In this document: positions 17,513 through 27,000 of the stretch, one piece after another
Layout of the letters: each line of letters opens with the position of its first letter
Position numbering within the stretch: the first letter of the stretch is position 1
Assembly: GCA_044349205.1 (NCBI GenBank)
Contig: JBIKRJ010000003.1
Span: forward strand, 1 to 36,729
Direction of reading: 5' to 3'
Origin: UBA9547 sp044349205
Lineage (GTDB): Bacteria > Bacteroidota > Bacteroidia > Cytophagales > UBA9547
DNA length: 36,729 bases
Notes under the pieces: generated by a model
Told to the model about the DNA's origin: nothing
Database searches by the model: none
What the model saw: only the letters and a program-made list of their open reading frames with translations
Position numbers and translations under genes: made by a program

Positions 17513-18586
17513 ATGATCGACAAGCTGGAAGCCATCAAAAACCGTTTCAAGGAAGTTGCCGAGCTATTGGTTCAACCCGATGCTATGGCCGATATGAAGC
17601 GTTTTTCCACGCTTAGTAAGGAGTACAAGGACTTGGACAAAATTGTCACGCAATACGACAAATACACCGACATCCTGCACAACATCGATAGTGCCAAATC
17701 GGTACTGGACACTGAAAAAGACCCCGATTTCCGCCAAATGGCCAAAGACGAGCTGGAGTCGCTTCAACCTGTAAAAGAACAAATGGAGGAATTATTGAAG
17801 CAAATGCTGATTCCGAAAGACCCCAACGACAGCAAGAATGTGATTTTGGAAATTCGTGCGGGAACCGGTGGTGATGAAGCCTCTATTTTTGCGGGCGACC
17901 TGTACCGCATGTACCAACGTTTTTGCGAGAAAATGGGCTGGCGTATGGAACTGATGGACTATACCGAAGGCACATCGGGAGGGTATAAAGAAATTATTTG
18001 CAACCTCTCGGGCGAGGATGTGTACGGCAAAATGAAATACGAGTCGGGTGTGCACCGCGTACAAAGAGTACCGGCCACCGAAACCCAAGGCCGTATTCAT
18101 ACTTCGGCTGCCAGCGTGGTAGTGCTGCCCGAAATGGACGAGGTGGAAGTGGAAATAAACATGAACGACATTCGTAAGGACTTGTTTTGCTCTTCAGGGC
18201 CCGGCGGACAATCGGTCAATACCACCTATTCTGCCGTGCGATTGACCCACATTCCTACGGGACTGGTGGTGCAATGCCAAGATGAAAAATCGCAGATAAA
18301 AAATGCGGAAAAAGCGCTCAAAGTACTTCGTTCACGACTATACGAATTAGAACTTCAAAAACACAACGACGAAGTAGGGGCGCAACGCAAAAGTATGGTG
18401 GGCTCGGGCGACCGTTCAGACAAAATACGCACGTATAATTACCCTCAAAGTCGCGTGACCGACCATCGCATTGGCATGACAGTGTACAACCTGCCCTCGG
18501 TAATGGATGGTTCGATAGAAGATTTTATCGAACAACTGCGTATTGCCGAAAATGCCGAAAGACTGAAAGAAGGCGTAAGCGAATAG
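17513..18586 (+). CDS. prfA: Peptide chain release factor 1
   Basis: Terminates translation at UAA and UAG. The 357-aa product has the usual length. The codon-recognition tripeptide PAT is at residues 187-189 (RVPATETQGRIHTSAASV), which marks RF1 rather than RF2. The GGQ motif that triggers peptidyl-tRNA hydrolysis is at 231-233 (SSGPGGQSVNTT). The C-terminal RSDKIRTYNYPQSRVTDHR is also conserved. The product ends as in other RF1 proteins. Its TAG stop directly abuts the TAG of the convergent tolC-type gene with no base between them. Confidence 0.97.
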   Translation: MIDKLEAIKNRFKEVAELLVQPDAMADMKRFSTLSKEYKDLDKIVTQYDKYTDILHNIDSAKSVLDTEKDPDFRQMAKDELESLQPVKEQMEELLKQMLIPKDPNDSKNVILEIRAGTGGDEASIFAGDLYRMYQRFCEKMGWRMELMDYTEGTSGGYKEIICNLSGEDVYGKMKYESGVHRVQRVPATETQGRIHTSAASVVVLPEMDEVEVEINMNDIRKDLFCSSGPGGQSVNTTYSAVRLTHIPTGLVVQCQDEKSQIKNAEKALKVLRSRLYELELQKHNDEVGAQRKSMVGSGDRSDKIRTYNYPQSRVTDHRIGMTVYNLPSVMDGSIEDFIEQLRIAENAERLKEGVSE

Positions 18587-20017
18587 CTACCTTGCAATAT
18601 CTCCCAAAGTCCATTTCAAGTCGGCTTCGGTTTTGTAAAACTTACTTTGCAATTCGTACAGTTTTACTTGCGACTCCAAAAAACGATTTTCGCGCGCATT
18701 GACTAAAAAAAGCGAGCTTTCGCCATTTCTTAGACGAGCCGTTTCGCCTTCAAATAGTAGCGCAAAACCCTTGATGTTTTGTTCGTAAAGCTTGGTTTGG
18801 GCTTGCAAGGTGACCATTTCGCTGTAATATGCTTTCAACTTGTTTACTAGTTCTAGCTTCTTGGTCTCGATTGCATATTGTGTGTTCTTTATTTTCAACT
18901 TGGTGGTTTGCAAATCGCCACGGCCTTGCATAAAAAACAAAGGCATCGAAAAATTGACCCCTAGCTTGTAGTTGTTGTTGACCATATAATTAAAGTCGTT
19001 TCGTACTCGGTAGCTTTCGTTCAGCAAGTTGTAATTCAGGTTCAGGGTAGGCTTCATGCTTTCTATTTTCAGCCTTCTTTCAATGTCCAACTGGCGCAGT
19101 TTGAAATCGTAGTTGCGCAGTATGGGGTGGGTTTGCAAAAGTTCTGCTGCCAGTTCTTCCAATTTTTCGTAGCGTAGCTGAAGTCTCAAAAAATCGGAAT
19201 TGAGGGGGCTTGGCAACAACAAGCTATCAAGCGGTCGAGGGGTTTCGTTTTCCAACCACAAATAGGTATTCAAATCTAAGCCTGCCTTGATAAACTTCAG
19301 TCGGGCTTCGTTCAGTTGAAATTGCCTTCCCTGCAACTGGGTGAGTGCTTCGGTAGTGTCGATGGCAGCGCGGTCACCCAGTTTTACCGATTCTACCATG
19401 GCATTGAAACGTACGAAATTGATGCGCGTGGCTTCTTCGAACACCTTCATTTCATTGTAAGCATAGGCCCAGTCGTAATAGCTTTTCAGACCGGCTACCA
19501 ACAAATCGTTGAGCATCATAAGGCGTTGTTGCTCGCTTGCCTCCCGAAAAAGTTGGGCTTGTCGAAGCATGGCACGCTGCTTATCTATCAACAAGTTTTT
19601 GATAAGCGGGAGCGAAATGCCCACAAAACCCTGGCCTACATCTGGTAGTATGCTCTCGCTATTCAAGAATTGACCTGTTGCAGTATTATAGCCCGCTTTG
19701 GCTTCTATGCCATACCATATAGGAACCGAAATCTTGTTTTCGAAATAAGAATAGTAATGTGTCCCCTCAAACATTTTCTCGTCATAGTCTGAGTATATTT
19801 TAGGATCCCAACCGCCAAAGGCTAAAAGCATTTCTGCTTTGGCTTGGTCTTTCAGTAGCTGGGCTTGCTTGGCCACTGGATGGTACTGCTTGACTATTTG
19901 AACAAATTCTACAACAGATAGATAATAACGTGTAGTGTCTTTGGCAAAAACAGCGTTGCCCAGCAGCATGCTAAGTACTAAGAAATATGGGAAGAAAGCG
20001 GCGGTAGGTCTTCTCAC
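18587..20017 (-). CDS. TolC-family outer-membrane efflux channel
   Basis: Outer-membrane trimeric channel partner for the HlyD and ABC proteins encoded just upstream. From a GTG at 20017 the product is 476 aa and begins with a clear signal peptide (MRRPTAAFFPYFLVLSMLLGNAVFA, landmarks FLVLSMLL and cut after VFA). Long helical stretches with Tyr- and Leu-rich heptads follow (YYDWAYAYNEMKVFEEATRI; TEALTQLQGRQFQLNEARLKF), matching the outer_membrane_efflux repeats. The frame is open to an ATG at 20095, but that would bury the signal peptide behind 26 charged residues. The GTG overlaps the hlyD-type stop as GTGA, which indicates translational coupling. Confidence 0.85.
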   Translation of the reverse strand: MRRPTAAFFPYFLVLSMLLGNAVFAKDTTRYYLSVVEFVQIVKQYHPVAKQAQLLKDQAKAEMLLAFGGWDPKIYSDYDEKMFEGTHYYSYFENKISVPIWYGIEAKAGYNTATGQFLNSESILPDVGQGFVGISLPLIKNLLIDKQRAMLRQAQLFREASEQQRLMMLNDLLVAGLKSYYDWAYAYNEMKVFEEATRINFVRFNAMVESVKLGDRAAIDTTEALTQLQGRQFQLNEARLKFIKAGLDLNTYLWLENETPRPLDSLLLPSPLNSDFLRLQLRYEKLEELAAELLQTHPILRNYDFKLRQLDIERRLKIESMKPTLNLNYNLLNESYRVRNDFNYMVNNNYKLGVNFSMPLFFMQGRGDLQTTKLKIKNTQYAIETKKLELVNKLKAYYSEMVTLQAQTKLYEQNIKGFALLFEGETARLRNGESSLFLVNARENRFLESQVKLYELQSKFYKTEADLKWTLGDIAR

Positions 20018-21369
20018 TTTTTTTTCGATTTCTTGTCTTCGGGCTTCTGCATCGATTTGTAAAAGTCGGGCGGGAAGCCATTCATATTTCGCCATAGTTC
20101 GTAAATGACTGTCACGTCTTTAAGCAGAGCCATACCCCTGGCTCCACCGCCAATGCGTAGTGCCTTGGGCCAGGGCTGTTCTTCGGCATCTTCGGCCACC
20201 AATATCCTGAATTTACCATTGTCTGAGATGGCATTGTCTATGGCCACCACCTTGCCGGGGTAGGTACCGTAGCTCACATTGGGCCAACCGCTGAAAACAA
20301 TAGCAGGCCAACCATCAAATTGAAAACGCACTGTTTGTCCTGTTGAAATAAGGGCAATGTCGACGGGCTCTACATACATTTCAACGGCATATTTGAAATT
20401 TTGGGGTACAATTTTGGCCATTTCAGCGCCTTCCTTCACCACCTCGCCAATACCCGCCGAAATCGTTTTGGTAATTTGTCCGTCTTGCGGTGCCAACACA
20501 AAATAAAAACCATTTCGTATGCTATAGTTAGAAAATTGGTTTCTGAGCTTTGCTATTTCTCCCTGCCCAGTAGTAGCGTCGCTTAGCGTAGAAAAGCGTT
20601 CGCCTTGGGCTTTGGCTATCTTTTCATTGAATTCCCTGTCGGTCTGGTTCAATTCTATACGGGCATTGACCAAATCATTTTTCGAATTCATGAATTTATT
20701 TTCTGATATTAAGGCCTTTGCGGTAGCATTTTGGAGTTGTTGCTTGCGTTGTTCCAATTCGGTAAGTGATTTCAATCCTTGTTTGAAAAGTTCTTCTTGG
20801 CGTTTGTATTGGTCGGTAGCAATTTTTAGTTCGGTTTTGGCAGCTTCCAATGCCATGCTATCGCTTTGTACATACAGCACAGCCTGCCTTATTTTGTTGC
20901 GGAGTTGCTGCATTTTGTATTCTCTTATTTGGTTCAAGGCGCTTAGCTGGTTTTGGATGGCCTCGGACTTACTTTGATAAAAATCGACCGTTTTTTCTTT
21001 GGCATCTATCTGTTCTTTGGTTCTGTCCAGCAATTGTGGATCCAAAAAGCTGTCTTTTACTTCTGTGATTTTCAATATGGTATCGCCCTTTTTAACCATA
21101 TCGCCTTCTTTCACATACCATTTTTCGATACGACCGCCTATAATAGAGTTAAGTTGTTGAGGGCGCTGTTCGGGCAGTCGGGTAGTAATCATACCCGGAG
21201 CTTGAATATTTTGGGTCCAGGGTAGTAGCATAAACAAAAGCAGAATGACCATGGCACCCGTTAGCCACCTTACGATTTTGGTCTCGCTACGGGTATTAAA
21301 TGCTTTTTTTAGGGAAAAAAAGTCTTCTTTGTGTTCTAGCAATTTTTCATCTTCTGGGTGGTGCCACAT
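20014..21369 (-). CDS. HlyD-family periplasmic adaptor (membrane fusion) protein
   Basis: 451 aa. A cytoplasmic N-tail is followed by one transmembrane helix (about residues 36-52, LTGAMVILLLFMLLPW), as in type I secretion adaptors. A lipoyl-like half-motif (GGRIEKWYVKEGDMVKKGD) precedes a long coiled coil (about 110-290, rich in Gln, Lys and Glu). The second half-motif is APQDGQITKTISAGIGEVVKEG, and the C-terminal beta domain includes GQTVRFQFDGWPA. The tail is strongly basic (KSKKK). It bridges the inner-membrane ABC protein and the TolC channel. It sits 27 nt after the ABC gene and overlaps the tolC-type gene by 4 nt. Confidence 0.88.
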   Translation of the reverse strand: MWHHPEDEKLLEHKEDFFSLKKAFNTRSETKIVRWLTGAMVILLLFMLLPWTQNIQAPGMITTRLPEQRPQQLNSIIGGRIEKWYVKEGDMVKKGDTILKITEVKDSFLDPQLLDRTKEQIDAKEKTVDFYQSKSEAIQNQLSALNQIREYKMQQLRNKIRQAVLYVQSDSMALEAAKTELKIATDQYKRQEELFKQGLKSLTELEQRKQQLQNATAKALISENKFMNSKNDLVNARIELNQTDREFNEKIAKAQGERFSTLSDATTGQGEIAKLRNQFSNYSIRNGFYFVLAPQDGQITKTISAGIGEVVKEGAEMAKIVPQNFKYAVEMYVEPVDIALISTGQTVRFQFDGWPAIVFSGWPNVSYGTYPGKVVAIDNAISDNGKFRILVAEDAEEQPWPKALRIGGGARGMALLKDVTVIYELWRNMNGFPPDFYKSMQKPEDKKSKKK

Positions 21370-21396
21370 GTTGCTTTTGTTTGATGGTAAGATGAA

Positions 21397-23139
21397 TTAG
21401 ATGACATGCTTGAATATTGTTTCATATTCTTGGGTAGCACTTACCGTAGGGTAATCGCCAAAGGCTACGATTTTGCCTTCGTCCAACAAAAGAATCTTGT
21501 CGCATCTTTTGGCAAAATTTTCGTCGTTGGATATGGCTATCAAGGTATAGTTATTGTCTTTTGAGGTAAGGTTTTTGACCAAAAAATCTTGTTCTACGCG
21601 TTCAAGTCCGCTCCAGCAGTCTTCCATTAGTAGCAGGCGTGGTTTTGTGAGAAGTGAACGGGTAAGCAATATTTTGTTGATGGTATTGTGCGTAAGTTTT
21701 TTGCCCTGAGAATTGATTTTAGATTCCAAACCATCGTGCAAGGACTGAATGTAAGGCAGTAATCCGGTTTTTTCGGCCGTTTCAAGAATAAATGGAATCG
21801 TGAGCGTATTGTCGCCAAGCGTTAGGTTGTCGTACAGAGTGCCCGAAAACAATTCCGTGTTGTTCAGGTACACTCCCACCTCCAAGCGCAATTTTTGCAA
21901 ATTGTAGTTGGCAAGGGGGTAGCCGTTGAACAACAACTTGCCATCGAAATTGAGGTAAGCACCCGTAAACAACTGCAACAAGGTAGTTTTGCCCGAACCC
22001 TGAGTTCCCGAAATACATACATTTTCTCCCCCCTTTATTTCAAAATTGAGGTTAGACAATACAGGATGATTTGAATCTTTGTATTGATAGGATAGGTTTT
22101 CTAATTGTATACTTATTCCATTTGCTTTGCTTATGTCGAAAATATCCAATCCATTCTCTTGTTCTTGGGGGTGATCTAAGACTTTATGCACTTTTTCCAA
22201 AGAAGTGAGCATGTCGTACACCACATCCAAACTGCCTATGATTTTTTCAGTAGAGTTTAAAAGCATGATAATGACGATTTCACTGGCAATAAACTGGCCT
22301 ATGTTGATGTCTTGGTCGATAACTAAGATAGAACCTACAATCAACAAAGAAGCCGTAATGATGACTTTATACACGATAAAAGCCCAATATTGTCTTTGGA
22401 TAAGCTCGAAATGAGCTTGGCGGGCATCCAAATAATTACACACCAACTCGTCGGCTTTGCGAGCAGGAAACTCGTTCATTCCCATAAATTTGAGTGTCTG
22501 TATGGTGCGGGCTATTTCTTCCAACCAACCGCCTACTTCGTATTTGCAATTGCTTTCCATCAGGGAAGTGCGCATGCCACGCTCGTAAGTGGCTCTCAAA
22601 ATAATAAACATCAAACCCATAAGCGTAATGCCTATGATGATGAAAACAGGATGATAAAAGGCAAGGAGAATAGAACCAAATAGTATTTGAATGGAAGCAG
22701 TTGGAAACTCCAACAACACTTTTCCAAGACCTTTCTGAAGCGAAGAAGTATCGAAAAAGCGATTGACCAATTCGGGCAAATGGTAATCTTCCACACTCAT
22801 CAAATCGAGACGAGGTATTTTTTGGGCAAACTGCAAACTGAACCTAGTGAAAATTTTTCGTTGTATGCTTTCCTTCACCCGCATTTGCAGCATGGTAAGC
22901 CAACCGCTCAACACCACACCCAACACAACGATGAATACCAAAACAATCAAAGAAGTACTGATGACGCCACCAAACAATTGATTGATAATGGTTTGCACGC
23001 CCAAGGGCAGCGAAAGATTAATGATACCACTCAATACAGAAAAAAAGTAAATGCTAATCAATTCTTCTTTTTGAAGGGCAACCAAACCCCAAAAACGCTG
23101 AAGCGGTTTGCTGGTATTTATATTCTCAAAATCATTCAT
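21397..23139 (-). CDS. ABC exporter (permease-ATPase fusion) with degenerate nucleotide-binding domain
   Basis: 580 aa: an N-terminal type I exporter membrane domain of about six helices (roughly residues 25-310), then one ABC domain. It lacks an N-terminal C39 peptidase domain. Walker A is intact (GTQGSGKT, 378-385), and an aromatic A-loop (SYQY) is present. Other motifs look altered by my alignment: the Q-loop reads YLNNTELF (N426 for Gln); the LSGGQ position reads KKLTHNT (482-486); Walker B and the catalytic Glu read LLLMED (E506-D507); the D-loop reads SGLE; the switch-His position reads AISND (N538). This suggests ATP binding with weak or no hydrolysis, or an unrecognised partner. The ATG at 23139 is preferred to a TTG at 23148, which would lie inside the -7 element. 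First gene of the export operon. Confidence 0.88.
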   Translation of the reverse strand: MNDFENINTSKPLQRFWGLVALQKEELISIYFFSVLSGIINLSLPLGVQTIINQLFGGVISTSLIVLVFIVVLGVVLSGWLTMLQMRVKESIQRKIFTRFSLQFAQKIPRLDLMSVEDYHLPELVNRFFDTSSLQKGLGKVLLEFPTASIQILFGSILLAFYHPVFIIIGITLMGLMFIILRATYERGMRTSLMESNCKYEVGGWLEEIARTIQTLKFMGMNEFPARKADELVCNYLDARQAHFELIQRQYWAFIVYKVIITASLLIVGSILVIDQDINIGQFIASEIVIIMLLNSTEKIIGSLDVVYDMLTSLEKVHKVLDHPQEQENGLDIFDISKANGISIQLENLSYQYKDSNHPVLSNLNFEIKGGENVCISGTQGSGKTTLLQLFTGAYLNFDGKLLFNGYPLANYNLQKLRLEVGVYLNNTELFSGTLYDNLTLGDNTLTIPFILETAEKTGLLPYIQSLHDGLESKINSQGKKLTHNTINKILLTRSLLTKPRLLLMEDCWSGLERVEQDFLVKNLTSKDNNYTLIAISNDENFAKRCDKILLLDEGKIVAFGDYPTVSATQEYETIFKHVI

Positions 23140-23145
23140 TGATGA

Positions 23146-23153
23146 CAAAGTTA
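23146..23153 (-). promoter_or_regulatory. Candidate -7 promoter element (TAACTTTG) for the export operon
   Basis: Exact TAnnTTTG match on the minus strand, ending 6 nt before the ABC-gene ATG. The 127-bp gap to the divergent tetR-type gene should also hold the regulator's operator, but I see no convincing palindrome in it apart from an AT-only one (ATATTAATAT). Confidence 0.45.
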
Positions 23154-23266
23154 CACACTTTACAAAAAGAAAGTATTACTATCGATGTAAAAAGCAAACA
23201 AATTAAAATTGGATTAACTACTATTATCTCCTTTGGAAAGATATTAATATTGCGAAAAAAAACAAC

Positions 23267-23944
23267 ATGGAATTTCAGGTAAAGTTTTCGCTGAATGAGA
23301 AAATCTTTGTGAAAAATCCTGAAAGTAGCGCCACAGGCCGAGAAATCGTGAAAAGAGGCATTGACCTCATTTACGACATGGGTTTTGAAAATTTTACGTT
23401 CAAAAAATTGGCGCAAACCTTGAATACTTCCGAAGCCACCATATACAGGTACTTCGAAAACAAGCACAGGCTGCTTTTGTACATCACAAATTGGTATTGG
23501 TCATTTTTGCAGTTTTTGGTTGAATACAAATTACAGAATGTCACCGACCCAAAAGTCCAGCTAAAAATCATCATCCAATTGCTTACGCACGATTTTCCCG
23601 ATACGCTAAGTCCGTTGGAGTACAACAAGCTATACCTAAACAAAATCGTGATTGCTGAAAGCAGCAAGGTGTATCTGGTAAAAGAGGTAAATGAAATAAA
23701 CAAAAAACAAGTTTTTAAACCTTACAAGGACTTGTGCGCAAAGTTGGCCGGCATTATCAGTGCTTACAACCCACATTATGCTTATCCACTTTCTTTGAGC
23801 AGCACACTCATCGAAACATCGCACCATCAGCAGTTTTTTTCCTTGTATTTGCCCAAGCTTACCGACGTTAGCCCCGAAAACAAGACACATTACACAAGCA
23901 ACTTTTTGGAAGACTTGCTGTTTGGCGTTTTGGCGCAAAAGTAA
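23267..23944 (+). CDS. TetR/AcrR-family transcriptional regulator
   Basis: 225 aa. After a ~22-residue leader, the DNA-binding domain reads IVKRGIDLIYDMGFENFTFKKLA, with the HTH at about residues 44-66 (FTFKKLAQTLNTSEATIYRYFENK), the YRYF motif being typical of TetR. The C-terminal ligand and dimer domain is all-helical and not recognised. Its divergent position to the ABC/HlyD/TolC operon is the classic arrangement for a local repressor of an exporter, so regulation of that operon is a good inference. A candidate terminator hairpin begins right after the stop codon. Confidence 0.88.
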   Translation: MEFQVKFSLNEKIFVKNPESSATGREIVKRGIDLIYDMGFENFTFKKLAQTLNTSEATIYRYFENKHRLLLYITNWYWSFLQFLVEYKLQNVTDPKVQLKIIIQLLTHDFPDTLSPLEYNKLYLNKIVIAESSKVYLVKEVNEINKKQVFKPYKDLCAKLAGIISAYNPHYAYPLSLSSTLIETSHHQQFFSLYLPKLTDVSPENKTHYTSNFLEDLLFGVLAQK

Positions 23945-23945
23945 A

Positions 23946-23980
23946 ATTTCGTGTGCCCACACTGCGAAATAGAAATTTTG
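23946..23980 (+). terminator. Possible terminator after the tetR-type gene
   Basis: ATTTC (23946-23950) pairs with GAAAT (23966-23970). Inside it GTGT (23951-23954) pairs with ACAC (23959-23962) around a GCCC loop, with a small bulge on each side. A short TTTT (23976-23979) follows. The stem is interrupted and the T-run short, so this is tentative. Confidence 0.3.
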
Positions 23981-24005
23981 GAAACAAGAAATGCGCATAG
24001 GGTGT

Positions 24006-24013
24006 TACTTTTG
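24006..24013 (+). promoter_or_regulatory. Candidate -7 promoter element (TACTTTTG) for mfd
   Basis: Exact TAnnTTTG match, 19 nt before the TTG start of mfd. A TTTG at 23977-23980 could be the -33 box, but the 25-nt gap is slightly long. Confidence 0.45.
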
Positions 24014-24032
24014 CGATGTCTAGCCACTTGTT

Positions 24033-27000
24033 TTGAAAAATAAGGACTTTCTTTCTCTCTTCACCCACGATTCGCTTCTAAATACAGTATCGGAAAGGCT
24101 AAAAAATGCCTCGTCATCTTTATTTCTGAAAGGTTTTCGTGGAAGTTTGGATGCGGTGTACGCAGCAGCATTGTGCGAACTCACCGAATGCTCGCAGCTA
24201 TTCATAATGCACGACCGCGAAGATGCCAACTTTTTCCAGTCCGATTTGGCAAACTTGGTACAAGCAGAAGTGCTGTCTTTTCCTATGTCTTACAAAAAGC
24301 CTTACGAGCTTGAAGAAGTAGAAAATGCCAATGTATTGCTACGGGCAGAAGTATTGAACAAACTAAACTCGAACGAGGCCAAAAAATACATCATCGTTAC
24401 CTATCCCGAGGCACTTCCCGAAAAGGTGGTGGACAAAAAAACCTTGGTGGCCAATACCTTTTTGGCCAAAGTAGGTGAAAAAATAGATGTGGAATTTCTC
24501 GCCGAATTTTTGTCATCGTACGATTTCGAACGCACCGATTTTGTGTACGAAGCCGGCCAATATTCTGTGCGTGGCGGCATTGTCGATGTATTCTCCTATT
24601 CCAATGAACTACCCTACCGTATCGAACTATTTGGCGACGAAATAGAGACCATTCGCACTTTTGACCCCAATACCCAACTTTCGGTCGAATTTCGAAAACA
24701 GGTATCTATTATACCCGATATGCAAGCAAGCAAACTGGCCATCGAAACTCGTGAAAATTTTTTTAAGTATCTAAAGCCCGACACCATCGTGTGGATGCGC
24801 GACTTTCAAAAAGTAGGCGATTCGGCCAATCGTTATTTGCAAAAAGCGGAAGAAGCGTATCAAAAAAGGGCGGAATCGGGTTCAAATTTAAAACCTAGCG
24901 ACCTTTTTGAATCCAAAGATATTTTGGCCAAATCCATTCTTTCGTTCAGAAAAATAGAGTTTGGAAGCCATTCCTTCTTGCCCGATTCGGAAACTTTCGA
25001 ACTAAAGTGCCGCACACAACCCTCTTTCAACAAAGATTTCAAGTTGATAGCCGATGACTTGGAATTGTGGCGAAGCAAAAACTACACCCTGCTTGTTTCG
25101 GCCGAACAGTTTACCCAGTACGAAAAACTCGAGTCGATTTTTGACGAAATTTTGCCCCAACTCAAACTGCAACACTTGCACATTTCGCTCAGAGCGGGCT
25201 TTGTCGACGAAAACCTGAAATTGCTGTGCTACACCGACCACGAACTGTTTGACCGTTTCTACAGATACAAAGGCAAAGAACGTTTTTCGAAGACGAAAGC
25301 CATTACGCTGAAAGAGTTGCGTATGTTGCAACCCGGCGACTATGTGGTGCATCAAGATTATGGCATCGGCCGTTTTGCAGGTATGGAAACCAAGGAAATA
25401 AATGGACAGCCCCAAGAAGCCATCCGCCTTTTGTACCGCGACGACGACCTCTTGTATATTTCGGTACATGCCTTACATAAAATATCCAAGTACAGCGGCA
25501 AAGATGGTACAACCGTAACCATGAGCAAATTGGGCTCGCCCGAATGGGAAGAAAAAAAGAAGAAAGTTAGCCGCAAGGTAAAAGACATCGCCAAAGAACT
25601 CATTTCTCTTTATGCCAAACGAAGGGCGGCCCCAGGATTTGCTTTTAGCCCCGACACTTATTTGCAACGCGAACTCGAGACTTCATTTCTGTACGAAGAC
25701 ACGCCCGACCAAGCCAAAGCCACTTCCGATGTGAAGTTAGACATGGAAAAACCGCACCCCATGGACAGGCTGGTGTGTGGCGACGTGGGTTTTGGCAAAA
25801 CAGAAGTAGCCATACGCGCTGCTTTCAAGTCCGTGAGCGATAGCAAACAAGTAGCGGTGCTTGTACCCACTACCATACTCGCGCTTCAGCATTACAAAAC
25901 CTTCAAAGAAAGACTGAAAGCATTGCCCTGCAAAGTCGATTATTTGAACCGTTTCAAGTCGGCAGCACAAGTGAAAAAAACACTGGAAGAACTGGCCTCT
26001 GGCAAAATAGACATCTTGATAGGCACACACAAACTCATTGGCAAAGATGTGAAATTCAAAGATTTGGGATTGCTCATTGTGGACGAGGAACAAAAATTTG
26101 GTGTAGCGGTAAAAGAAAAACTGAAAGAACTGAAACTGAATGTGGATACGCTCACCCTTACTGCCACACCCATTCCACGCACCTTGCATTTCTCGATGAT
26201 GGGCGCGCGCGACCTCTCCATTATTTCCACCCCACCACCCAATCGCCAGCCTGTGACCACCGAAGTACACGCTTTTTCCGATGTGGTCATCCGCAACGCA
26301 GTTGCCGAAGAACTGAAAAGAAACGGACAGGTATTTTTCGTACACAACCGCATCAACGACTTGGATTCGATTGCCGACAGGATAAAACGCCTGGTGCCCG
26401 ATGCCAAAGTGGCGGTGGCACACGGGCAAATGGACGGTAATAAACTCGAAGAAGTAATGATGGGCTTCATCGAAGGCGAATATGACGTATTGGTTTCGAC
26501 CAATATCGTGGAATCGGGCTTGGACATACCTAATGCCAATACCATCATCATCAACCAAGCCCACATGTTTGGCCTTTCCGACTTACATCAAATGCGTGGA
26601 AGAGTAGGCCGTTCCAACAAAAAAGCATTTTGTTACTTATTAACCGTTGCCCCTACCTTGCTAACTCCAGAAGGACGAAAACGCTTGGCTACCTTGGAAG
26701 AATTTTCAGAATTGGGCGACGGTTTCAAAGTGGCCATGCGCGACTTGGATATTCGGGGTGCAGGCGACCTGCTTGGGGGCGAACAAAGTGGCTTCATCAA
26801 CGACATTGGTTTTGAAACTTACCATAAGATTTTGGACGAAACCATTGCCGAACTGAAAGAAACAGAGTTTAAAGACTTGTTCAAAGACGACCTGAGTTTG
26901 CTGAAACCGCTTGTGCAAGACTGCATCATAGAAACCGACCTTTCTATTCTAATACCTGAAAAATACGTCACCAATATTTCGGAAAGACTTGGGCTGTACA

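Noticed and set aside
20018..20095. ATG start at 20095 for the tolC-type gene
   Set aside because: It would put 26 charged residues before a clean signal peptide; the GTG at 20017 overlaps the upstream stop and gives a normal export signal.
23190..23260. TetR operator in the gap upstream of the regulator
   Set aside because: Only a 10-bp AT-only palindrome (ATATTAATAT) and a broken TTAC/GTAA pair were seen; neither stands out from AT-rich background.
25737..26566. Two long minus-strand frames (about 275 and 208 codons) inside mfd
   Set aside because: They lie opposite conserved helicase motifs of mfd and show Phe/His/Cys- or Ser-rich shadow composition.
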